Of a stretch of 64,000 nt of DNA, positions 39,722 to 49,791 are shown one piece after another. Positions within the stretch are counted from its first letter, which is position 1, and every line of letters begins with the position of its first letter. The stretch is from Aphelocoma coerulescens (lineage: Eukaryota; Chordata; Aves; Passeriformes; Corvidae), in the NCBI RefSeq assembly GCF_041296385.1, contig NC_091019.1:10802031-10866030 (forward strand), written 5' to 3'. The notes under the pieces were generated by a model, which did not search any database, was not told the origin of the DNA, and worked only from the letters and a program-made list of their open reading frames with translations. Position numbers and translations under genes: made by a program.

Positions 39722-40605
39722 CCTGAAGGGAAGAGGGGCCCTAGAAAGCTGGTTGATCTTCAAGGATCATCTCCTCCAAGCTCAGGAGTGATGCGTCCCA
39801 ACACAGTGGAAGTCAGGCAAAAAGGACAAGAGGCCTGTATGGATGAACAAGGAGCTCCTGAGCAAACTCAAACACGAAAAGGAAGCCTAAAGATGGTGGA
39901 AGCAAGGACAGGTTACATGTGAAGAATAAAGAGGGATTGTTTGAGCAGCCAGATCAAGTGAGAAAAGCCAAAGCCGTGACAGGATTAAATCTGGACATCA
40001 GGGCAACAAGAAAAGTTTCTGTAGTAAGTTGATGATAAAAGGAAGACTAGAAGAAACGTGGGGCCTCTCCAGAAGGAAATGGGAGAGCCGATTACATGGG
40101 ACAGGGAGAAGGTTGAGGTTCTCAACAACTCTTTTGCCTTGGTCTTCACTGGCAAGTGCTCCAAGCCACAATGCCAAGTTGCAGAAGGCAAAGCGGGGAC
40201 TGGGAGAATGAAGGACCCCCCACTGTAGGAGTCAGTCAGGTTTGAGACCATTTGAGGAACCCAAAAGTGCACAAGTCCATGGGCCCTGATGGGCCCTGAT
40301 GGGCCCATGGATCCTCAGGGATCCACATTGGGATCAGCACAGGTAACGTCTTTGTCAGTGACCTGGACAGTGGAATGGAGTGCAACCTCAGCAGGCTTGC
40401 TGACAACACCAAGCTGTGTGTGCAGTTGCTGGAGGGAAGGGATGTCATCCAGAGGGGCTCTGACAGGCTGGAGAGGCTCATAAGAACCTCATGAAGTTCA
40501 ACAGGGCCAAGTGTAAGGTCCTGCACCTGGGTCAGGGCAAACCCAAACACAGGCTGGGTCTTGGACATATTTCTTTACTGAAGGAAAAACCAGACCTAGA
40601 GGTCA
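39722..40605 (+). mobile_element. CR1 LINE fragment with internal deletion
   Basis: Internal CR1 ORF2 sequence in the plus orientation. The left part (39722-40265) matches the linker between endonuclease and reverse transcriptase, for example GGATGAACAAGGAGCTCCTG. The right part (40340-40570) matches the reverse transcriptase around its catalytic loop: it reads VSDLDSGMECNLSRLADNTK where CR1 proteins have F-A-D-D-T-K. The second catalytic Asp is therefore Asn and the copy is dead. Frames are broken by stops and frameshifts. Much of the reverse transcriptase between the two parts is missing. The junction near 40276-40311 holds a 10-bp tandem repeat inside a palindrome. Confidence 0.85.
40276..40311. 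repeat. Palindromic GGGCCCTGAT repeat in CR1
   Basis: The arm TCCATGGGCCC (40276-40286) pairs perfectly with GGGCCCATGGA (40301-40311). Between them the 10-mer GGGCCCTGAT is repeated in tandem. It sits at the internal deletion junction of the CR1 copy. Confidence 0.85.
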
Positions 40606-42032
40606 TGATAGGATTCATCTTTTACAAATTGTACAGATGTCATTAGTCCATAGGTGGTAGCAGGCAGAAATAAAGTTTAAAAAGCCTGCTGCTCGATGGT
40701 GATGCTCAACACAGAAAAATCCACAGAGAAATTCAAGTTGAATTAGCCTCTCTCCTTAGATCCTTAATGGTTTTTCCTATGTGCCATCTGAAAATATATT
40801 AATGCTGCAGAATCCTGATGTTGGCCCAAATGTCACCTTTAAGTCAGTTTCCAATTACTATCTTACCATTTATATTAATTTTCCCTAAATGGAGCACTGG
40901 TATAGCACGATAAATAATTCTGCTGTGGTCACATATATTTCAAAAAGTTGACAGGCCAGACAGCTGCAGAAGCCCTGTATGTATTTCAGATGACCTAAAT
41001 TTTTTGGATCAACATATACTGATGTAATAATAATCAGTGGAGACAGAGGAGAAGGCTGTATTCCAAGCAAACTATGCTTGTGTAGATTTCCTCCGTTATT
41101 TCAATTCACATTTGCTTCCATGTATCCATATTCCTAAAATGCCTTTATACTTTGTGTGACATCTGTTGACTGTTGCTAACAAACTGAAAAGTATTGTTTA
41201 TCCCTGTAAGAACAGTGGAAATATGCTGTATGTCAAAGTAAACGTTGTGCAACTAGTAACAGACCTTCCACCTCATGCAAATGCCATGAATTTTGGCTGC
41301 ACTCGATATTTTGCTGACACTAGAATCACCAAACCTAACAGTAAATCGTTAAAAAATACCAATAGAACCCTCAAACTAAAAAACATCCATGAGAAATTCG
41401 AGTTGTATTTCATAATATATAAGCAAAATCCAACATGATTTCTCTCCAGGCTTGCAAGCAACTGATTCCTTAATACTGAATTTTGTGTGTCTCCATACTA
41501 AGACAGTACAAACCCAGAAAAATCTTTCCAAGGCTGGTTATTTAGATGTCTTCCTCAGTTAAGAAATATTGGAAACATAAAAAAATAAAATAACCAACAC
41601 AGATGATTTTAAATGTTTACAATCTTTCACCTCAAAATTACTCACCTGCTGGCTTCTGAAAGACTGCTCAGTGAAGGAACTCTCCACTGTATGTTCCTTT
41701 AGCAGATATCCTTGAAGAAAAGTGTCACCATAAATTTGCTAGACTGAGAAGGTACATAGTAGTCCAAGCATGGTTTTGTTGGTTTGTTTTTTTTTTTCAA
41801 ACAGCAATTTTACAGAATAAACATCCTAAATGTTCCTGTATAGCAAGCAGACTGTATTTCATTATCCCTTGGATCTAACTGGGGCACTAGCCAGTAAGAG
41901 GAGGGAGGAGTGTCTAAATCACCACCATCACTTTCTCAGAGGTCTCCCACAAGGATGCTCCCTAGCAAGTCACAGCTGAGAGCACACCATGGACTAAGAG
42001 TTTAGTTCTCAGTACACATTCGTAGAAAAGCA

Positions 42033-42061
42033 TTAAAGGCTCTCTGACAGAGAGCCTTTAA
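42033..42061. repeat. 29-bp perfect palindrome
   Basis: The arm TTAAAGGCTCTCTG (42033-42046) and its exact reverse complement (42048-42061) are separated by one base. A further AGCATTAAAG at 42030-42039 can pair with CTTTAATGCT about 35 bases downstream of it, so two alternative stem structures exist. Confidence 0.92.
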
Positions 42062-43299
42062 AGCACCTTATCTTGCTTTAATGCTCATTAGAGAAGAATT
42101 AAGTAGGACTAATACACTCACAATGAAGTTTACATGAGTGGTTCAAGAATGCTTGTGTTAAATTCCAATTTTTTTTCAGAGAGGAAAGTAGTGACCAAAT
42201 ATAGATCATATAATACATATTCAGTTCCCACCACTAAATACCACAACTTGTACCTCACAACTTGTACCTCACCACTTTCTCATGACCTAACAATCTGCAG
42301 CTTCTTTGTGGCCTGTACTTTATTTGCTATTTCCCCATCAACACAGTGTGCACCATCAGAGCAGGGAATTAATCTGTGTCACGCTATGACTGGCAGGAGT
42401 TGAAACACTCCAGATCAGTTCTGTATAATCCTTGACAAGTCTTTCATTAAAAAAAAACCTGAAAAACTCTGTGTACCAAGTCATGGGGTTCCTCAATTCT
42501 TAGCTCCAAGCCTTTCAATACTGCAATAGTTTTAATTTAAATGATTGGTGATGAACAAATATTCTTTTCACTTGTATTGTACACTTCAACACACGACTGA
42601 CAGTTTTAAAAACTCATGCATTAAAATAATTCTCTAGCTATGTATTTAAACAATTAAGTCATTATTAATTCAGTAAATGCCATAATAGGCTTTTAGAAAT
42701 TACAAAAGAATCCTTTCCCATGACATACATCGATATGATATTTGTCTAACTAGGTGATCTGCTTATTATTCACCAATTTAATTCTTTCTTGAATTATGTA
42801 GCAACAAAATGCACAAAGGAACAAAGTTACCCTCTGTAATTATCTGACAGGATAAGTTTCAAAATCCTGACATGCCAAACTAACTAAAAACACCTTAGTG
42901 ACACCACAGGACCTCCCAACTCTCTTGGCACCACAGGGTTAATCTCACACGTTTAATATCCTACCTCAAACAAGAATAATTGTAGCAAGAACCAAGGTCT
43001 TATGGAAGCTTTAGTATGACCGTGCTACTTCTTCAGAACACAACAGTAAAAAAGCCATGCAAATGGAGATGAATGGAGCACAAGCCACCGAGGTAATTAA
43101 AAATGTATTTTCCATCTTCTAGTAATTGAATTGTGTACAAGCTGCAAGTTAATGAGGTCATCTACCCTCAAGCACTGACAGGAAAGCAGGAATAATTATC
43201 TTTCAATTTTTTCTTATGTAGCAATTAATTTTAACCATTCGCCTACACCCCACTCCCACTTCCCTCATTCCAGTCAGTCAAAGTCACGGCTAAGCCGAA

Positions 43300-43410
43300 T
43301 TGACAAGCAATTGATTTGGTGGCGGCACGGAGCCGCCGAGGCGGGCAAGGTAATCAAGGGGCTGCAGCTGTTGAGGGCTAAGCGCTTCCAGGTGAATGTC
43401 ACCTGAGATT
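43300..43410. promoter_or_regulatory. GC patch with hairpin and paired E-boxes
   Basis: A small GC- and CpG-containing island in AT-rich sequence. GGCGGC (43321-43326) and GCCGCC (43332-43337) form a perfect stem. CAGGTGA (43389-43395) and TCACCTG (43399-43405) form an inverted pair of E-box sites with a 3-base spacer. Homeodomain-type cores (CAATTGA, TAATCA) flank them. This looks like a compact enhancer, but no function can be shown from sequence alone. Confidence 0.35.
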
Positions 43411-43560
43411 TTGCATTCTGCCACTTGGAGGACTTGGGACACACACTAATGCCTGACAGCACATCTGGTGCCAGGTGGGCAGGGAGGGGACATCGCTGAC
43501 TCGGAAGGGAACAGAAGGATGGACAAGGATTGATGAATGGACAAGACTAGAAACAAAAAT

Positions 43561-43620
43561 GTCTTTTTTGTTGTTGTTTTTCTTTCTGGTTTTTTTTTTT
43601 TCTTTTTTTTTTGGGGGGGG
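43561..43620. repeat. T-rich tract ending in G8
   Basis: Imperfect T homopolymers broken by single G or C bases, ending in eight G. Low-complexity sequence. Confidence 0.85.
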
Positions 43621-46178
43621 CTCGTCTACTGTCATTGAGTATTGCAAACTACAGCTGTATTTAAAAACAAAGTGTAATGCCTTGGCTTGTAACTCAAAAT
43701 GCAAACACCAATTAGACTCCAACCCTTATGATGCCTCCTGTAACTATCTGACATGGACTTTCAGCAACTCTACACTTAAAAGGAGCAAAACGTGCCAAAT
43801 CAAATCTGTGAGAGCAGGACATGAAGAGGAGTTTGGCACTTTGACCTGTGGACCAAGGCCTCTCAAGCTCTGTGCAGATGTCCACATTTATAATTGAGCT
43901 GGCAATCTCTGTCCTCCCTTTGGCCTGCACTATCTTTCAACAGCTAAAATGAGCAGTTCTGTTCACAAAAGAGCAGGCAACACCACCAATGTAACAAATG
44001 GACTTAAACATTTCGCTAAAAGGATCAAGATCAAAGGAAAGAGGCTTAAGCATTTGGTTATTAACACAACTCCTACCTTTCCTCCCTCAGTGAAGACTAT
44101 GAATGTTGTTAGCACATGCTAAATGCTGTGCACAGGACGGCCATCTGAGCCCATACCAAAATGACAACATATCCCCATATGTCAGCACACATCAACTTGT
44201 CCCAGCTGCACTCAAGTTAAACTCCTTCTGCAATTACTAATTTTTGGCTCACAGTTTTAGAAAGAAACCTTTCTCAACAGCAAAAATTCTAACTCAAATA
44301 TCTTAAATTGTGGGTTATGACAACAATCAGGTCTTACTCACCTGCCTGAGCAGAGCAGCAAACCTGCCTGCCAAATAAAAGTTTTTCACACTTGCAAGGT
44401 GTATTAAAATGTCTTTCCTACATGCGCTACTACAACTGGAGAGAAACCCCATAAAAACAGTAGAAATTATTCTGTGTCAGCAGTGGTGTAAAGAGAGAAG
44501 AAATCTTGGACTTTTGCCGTGGACTCCAAGTCCACAATTCATCTGCCTCCTCCTAATACACTTACAAGCCAATTCAAGGGGTTGTTCTGAAGTTGATTCT
44601 ACTCATTTCAGAAGTTTCAAAAAAATGTATTTCCTTTTAGATGAGCATAATTATCAAAATAAAGCTCAGTAGAGAAGGTGCCAGAGGTTAGTCCCTGGTG
44701 CTTTACCTCATTAGAAATGCAAACAATGGTTACTGTGTGGGTGAAACTAGAAAACACCTGGAAAAGTGGTACACATAAAGGTCACCTCAGCTTCAGTATA
44801 AAATTAGCATCAGGAATGAAATCAAAGGCAAGCAAATGCCAACGTACACACTGGAGGGAAAAGGAGTCGTCACTTTCTTTTGAGCACATGAAGAATATAA
44901 CAACATATGACAGTGCAGTAATAGCAGTAATTTCTATGTATTTATTTTATCACCTAACTTTTGCAAGAGAGTCTTCTACTCTTCTTCCTATTGATGCTGC
45001 TTTTCACAATCTGAAAGCTGTCAAGGCAAATATAAATAGACCAGTAAGTGGAAAATAAGTTTGTTTCTCCTGAAATGAAGATCAATTTTTGCTTTGAGCA
45101 GGAGACTTCATGATCTCAATTTCTCATGTCATAGGAAGATGCCTGATGCAACTCTGTAGCATATGTATAGAGCAACCGCTTCACAAATATCAGCAAAAGG
45201 AGTTCTTCCCAGAAAAATTGATGCCTTTTGCATTTTTCTTCAATGCTGAGAAGCACCCAAGAGACTAGAAATTAAATGGGTATCTACTCTGAGAAATCAC
45301 AAATGAAAACAAGAGCACTGACTCACATTTAATCAACCAGAAATGAATATTCTTGGATAATTGCAAAACAAAACCCAAAACGTTGCTCAAAATTCAAACA
45401 ACAAATAAATAAATAAACAAACAAGGCCAAAATCAGGACAAAACAAAAATTCAACTTTCCCTCCAAAGTCCCCCTAGTTTAACTAAGAGAAGGTAAGTGC
45501 AAACCTGGGACAGTTGTGAATGCTGGTGACAAGTCCAGATGAACAGCAACCAGTTACAGTGTTACAGAGGAAAGCACATCCACAAAGCTACTGTTCATCA
45601 CTCATAATTAAACTAATTTGAAAACACTACACACACGGACATGATGGAAAGACATGAGTTGTACTACAAAGACAAAATCATTCTCAGTGGTTAGTTAAGT
45701 GTTGTCAGTCAATCCTAACCATTTAACAGTCAGCTCTCCCTCTGTAACGGCAGATTAAACTTGGCAGACTTGATGGGGCATAATAAACTTCATGTAGCTA
45801 CCATTGCTCCTCTTTTTGCAAACCTAGGGCATGTTCATCCCTTTAGGTTTACTCCAGAAAGCCCAGATTAAACAAGAAGATCAGTTTCCATGTCCTCTGG
45901 AGGTTCTGCATTAGAAGGGAAAGTTCAAATCCATGTGCACAAAGTGAGGAACTTGCTTGATCCTCTCTCCTGCCTCTGAGGTGCAGAAGGCCAGAGGAAC
46001 GAAGCACTGACTCAAACAGTGCCAGGCACCAAAGAGCAAAGACAAGGCTTCAATAGAAGGTCAGCATTATGTGGCTTCTTTTCTGAACACAGACAAGGTT
46101 TCTGGGCCAGATAAACGGTCCCTCCTGGGAAGCATCCTGTCTCACACAGGAAATAGGAGATGCTCCCTCATAAGAGAA

Positions 46179-46184
46179 GGTAAC
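46179..46184. repeat. Target-site duplication, left copy
   Basis: GGTAAC, identical to 46616-46621 on the other side of the solo LTR. Confidence 0.85.
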
Positions 46185-46615
46185 TGTTAGAAGCTCAGCG
46201 GGATGAGGAGCCCGGGCCCCGGCGGGGGGAGAGAAACACAGTCCAAACCAATATGGTTGATAAGCGAACTCCGTTTATTAGCAGTCCAAAGGCACTTACA
46301 GAGTATACCAGCTTGTTAACTCCTAAGTGGCTTAAAGCTTATCAAGACACATTTCTATTTCTACATAATTGGACTTACATTGGCAAGTTTCCATAGTCTT
46401 AGTTATGATCAAAAGAATTCAGTGCTCATCTCCCTCGTTCACTCCCGGATAGCACAGCTGCAGGTTTTCACTCCCTCTCTGTTTTCTCAGGTCTGCTTGT
46501 TATCTTTCACACAGGGATTTTCCCATGGAAAGTTTTCTCCCACACAAGCCTAAACCTTCCAGGCCTATTGCTTGCACAGTTCTTTTATTGATCCCAATAA
46601 TTCTATTTCCCAACA
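46185..46615 (-). mobile_element. Solo LTR of a class II endogenous retrovirus
   Basis: A 431-bp solo LTR on the minus strand. Read in its own direction it begins TGTTGGGAAATAG and ends CTTCTAACA, giving the TG...CA ends. It has an AATAAA polyadenylation signal (complement of 46274-46279), followed by about 90 bases of R/U5 that include a C/G-rich block (complement of 46211-46228). A perfect 6-bp duplication, GGTAAC, flanks it, the length typical of class II (ERVK/beta- or alpha-like) integrases. It carries no internal genes, consistent with LTR-LTR recombination. Clean ends and an intact duplication suggest it is younger than the other LTRs in this window. Confidence 0.9.
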
Positions 46616-46621
46616 GGTAAC
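46616..46621. repeat. Target-site duplication, right copy
   Basis: GGTAAC, identical to the copy at 46179-46184. Confidence 0.85.
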
Positions 46622-48610
46622 CTTGACCATTTTCTGTGGTTTGTTTTCCTTGCATCTCCCAGCATCCAAAAGTGTTGTCTCAGCATATTTCTAAGGCACA
46701 ACCCTACTTAATCCTCTCAGTATCTGTTTACAAACCTGTTGCCCATCAATTTGACTACTCCCTCTTTGAACCTGCAGATACGGTGCCTCTGCAACTTTCT
46801 GTGGCACCTGATTTTACAGTTTTGCTATCCACTGTGTTAATACTTTCTCTGTATGCTTGTCTTCTGATTTGTTTAAAATTCTCATATTATGCCAACAAAG
46901 AGTCTCTTTCCCTGATCTTCTGTCATGAACAGAGTAGAAACAAGAGGCAGTTACTCCTGAAGCTCAGTATAAATCACAGAAGGATTTCAAAAGGAGAGAG
47001 AAGAAAGAAAAAAAAAGAAAAAAAAGAGAATAATTCTTGCCATCAGAAGCAAACACCTTGTCCTAATAGTAAAAGCATTTTAGCTGAAATCCAAGATGAT
47101 ACAATTTCCTTACATTCAGGGATTTTAAATATCCCATATTTACCACAGACTTATTTAGCACTCATGATAAAGTAACTTGAGTTATATGACATGAAAATGA
47201 CATGACATTAAAAAAAAAAAAAAAGGAGAAAAAAACCTTTTAGAGTAGGTTCTAATGAATAGAAGCTAAATTGTAATGATGCAAAAATGGACAGTTTTTA
47301 AATTTTTTTTAATACTTAGTATTGTCAAATTTTCTTTTACATATTAATATCAGATCTATTATTTATATAATATAATTCATATATTTTATATATATATATA
47401 TGTTATATCTCCACATTAAATTGCTTTGAGGATGTTTCTCTTTTTTGTTACAACTACTTTTTGCAATACACTTCTATGTGAATTTTATATGTCCAATTTC
47501 TGTAAATACAAGTCTTCAGATTTGGATTAATCCCCTTTTCTACCACTTTGCAATGTAAATCTGGTGAAGATGGACATATGAATCATCACCCTTTAGCTCC
47601 ATAAGAAAAAGCCTTTCTTGAATCAAACCAGGGTTAGCTGCTACTTGGGTTAACCTTTTTAAAAGGGAAGCACCCCTACCTTAACATACATCAGAGTGCA
47701 TAGCAGTGTTACCTGGTTGCCAAAAACCTCTATGATCAGGAGAATTCATGCAGCAAATGCAACTCAAAATAGCAGGTTAAACAACTTCTCTTTAAAAATT
47801 AGAAACCTAAAATTTACATGCCATTCTGAAGTAAACCACAGCCGGAATACAAAGCAAGAAATAACATTAAGTACTTTAGTGTAGAAAAGCACACAGAGTA
47901 ATGTGATTGGTTTCCTCACAATCAAAAGCTTGTAGCACGTGAATTGAAATCACTGCTTGGATGCTGAAGTATAAAGGAATTCATGTTCCCACCACCTTGC
48001 AGCAAGACACATTGCCTCAGACACATTGGAATAACTACACCTTGATACAATTTTGTTTAAATACAACCTGTTCTTTTCAATAATGATCTGCACAGGAAAC
48101 CTGATATGATTTAATCCTATAGAAAAGGCATCAACACAAGCTGTCCTAACACTGACATAAGACAAGTACGAAGTTCAATTTTGCTTAAATTTGATAACCA
48201 AAGTGCCACTTTGAAAGGTAGAGCTTCTCATACACCCATCCCAGGCTCTTTTTAAGTGCAACTAAATATGATATAGCATAGGTTTTACACTGTGAACTGA
48301 GAAAATTGCTCACCATCCCTATTTGTTTGTACCACATTCCTTACAAGATATTCTTCCTATTATTTTGAGAACACTAAAAGAAGTAACCTGACAGAACCTA
48401 TTCAGTTCATTACCTTCTCTTAGGGGAATATCTAAGAGCCCCAGACCTGCTTACAAATGTGCATCCCTAAACTGCCAGACTGTAAAAGAATATGGTCCCA
48501 ATCCAGAGGCATGTCCAACCTAAGCTTTAAAATTCAACTTGGAGTTTTCCATTTACAGTATTTAATTTCTGATAATTATGGGTAACAACTTTTGACTTGA
48601 GACAGGTCAA
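46622..48610. other. Intergenic, no supported gene
   Basis: AT-rich. It holds a 179-codon open frame on the plus strand (46636-47175) beginning just after the LTR; the predicted protein has no recognised domain and a lysine-rich simple stretch, so I do not call it a gene. An A run (about 47210-47224) and a TA repeat (about 47385-47402) follow. Confidence 0.5.
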
Positions 48611-49385
48611 ATCACAGAATCACAGAATTGTCAGGGTTGGAAGGGACCTCTGGAGATCATCCAGTCCAACTCACCTGCTAACGCAAGGCCACTTCAAGTG
48701 GGTTACTCAGGTGGGTTCTGAATGTCTCCAGAGAGGGAAACTCCATGACCTCCCTGCACCACCTGTTCCGGTGCTCTGCCACCCTCCATGTGAAGAAGTT
48801 CTTCCTTATGTTGAGGTGGAACTTCTTGTGTTTTAGTTTATGGCCATTGCTCCTCATCCTGTCACTGGGCACCACCAGAAAGAGTCTGGCACCATCCTCT
48901 TTTCACCTGGCTTTGAGATGTTTATATGCATTGATGACATGCACTCTCAGTCTTCTCCAGACTAAGCTGGCCTAGCTCCTGCAGTCTCTCCCCTTAAGAG
49001 AGATGCTCTAGAACCCTCACCATCTTTGTGGCTGGATGGGTGGATCCACTGGACCCTCTCCAGCAGCTCCTTGTCTTCTTTGAACTGTGGAGACCAGAAT
49101 TGAACACAATACTCCAGATGTGGCCTCACTAGGGCTCAGTAGAGGGGGGTGGATCACCTCCCTCGACCTGCTGGACACACTCTTCCCGATGCACCCCAAA
49201 ATACCACTGGCCCTCCTGATTACAAGGATGCACTGCTGGCTCGTGGTCAACCTGTCATCCACCAAAACTCACAGGTCCTTTTCAGCAGAGCTGCTCTCCA
49301 GCAGGTCAGCCCCCAACCTGTCCTGGTGCTTGGATTAATTCCTCCCAGGTGCAGGACCCTACACTTGCCCTTGCTGAAACAGATG
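48611..49385 (-). mobile_element. CR1 LINE 3' end, long copy
   Basis: The best-preserved CR1 in the window, on the minus strand and about 775 bp long. At its left end (the element's 3' end) is the repeated ATCACAGA/ATTCTGTG-type tail that marks CR1, next to the conserved GGTTGGAAGGGACCTCTGG block. It then runs through typical 3' sequence such as GAAGTTCTTCCTTATG, GTCACTGGGCACCACCAGAA and ACTCCAGATGTGGCCTCACT, to CAGGTGCAGGACCCTACACT. It is 5'-truncated like most CR1 copies, and no intact frame remains. Absence of poly(A) is normal for CR1. Confidence 0.95.
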
Positions 49386-49759
49386 TATCAGCACAGTTGA
49401 AGTGTTCATGCATCTTCTATAAGTGCTTACAGAACATAACTTTTTTTTTAATGCTAAAATAGATGATTACATAAACTTATTCACTCATGAAAGATTTTAG
49501 GCTGCACCATTAAATACTTCTGTTTTTCTAAATATCCCATCTACCCAGCTGTTGCTTATCAATCATCCATTTAATTACTGTACTCTGTTGCTTGATCTGG
49601 CTTTGCCACCCTGTGATAAGTTGTGCTCAGGTGTACTGCACACCCTGTTCCAGGCCCTATCTTCCCTGCCCTCTCCAGCAGTTACATAGGGCATCCACAT
49701 GAAATACACCTTTACAAGAAATTTTGTACAAATAGGGAAATAATTGATTGTTCCTTTGG

Positions 49760-49764
<5 letters not shown>

Positions 49765-49791
<27 letters not shown>
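49765..49791. repeat. A27 homopolymer
   Basis: An uninterrupted run of 27 A. No AATAAA precedes it at the spacing expected for a retrocopy, so it is treated as a simple repeat. Confidence 0.9.

Larger units (their letters stand above)
40606..46178. other. Intergenic, no gene seen
   Basis: About 5.6 kb, AT-rich. It contains a 29-bp perfect palindrome at 42033-42061, a GC patch at 43300-43410 and a T-rich/G8 tract at 43561-43620. Frames of 126 and 140 codons (44678-45058 and 43475-43897) have no recognised family, and the second crosses a T-rich simple repeat. The stretch 43080-43410 looks like conserved enhancer sequence in composition, which needs alignment to confirm. Confidence 0.5.

Noticed and set aside
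40236..40568. 110-codon minus-strand frame
   Set aside because: Antisense to the reverse-transcriptase part of a CR1 fragment.
43475..43897. 140-codon plus-strand frame
   Set aside because: Part of it reads through the T-rich/G8 tract as a run of Leu, Phe and Gly; no family recognised.
45900..45945. tRNA-like T-loop (GTTCAAATC)
   Set aside because: No matching acceptor stem, D-loop or anticodon arm in the surrounding 80 bases.
49017..49400. Frames of 82-83 codons on both strands
   Set aside because: They lie inside the minus-strand CR1 copy and are fragments or shadows of it.
49765..49791. A27 run as the tail of a plus-strand retrocopy
   Set aside because: No AATAAA at the proper distance upstream and no recognisable transcript sequence before it.
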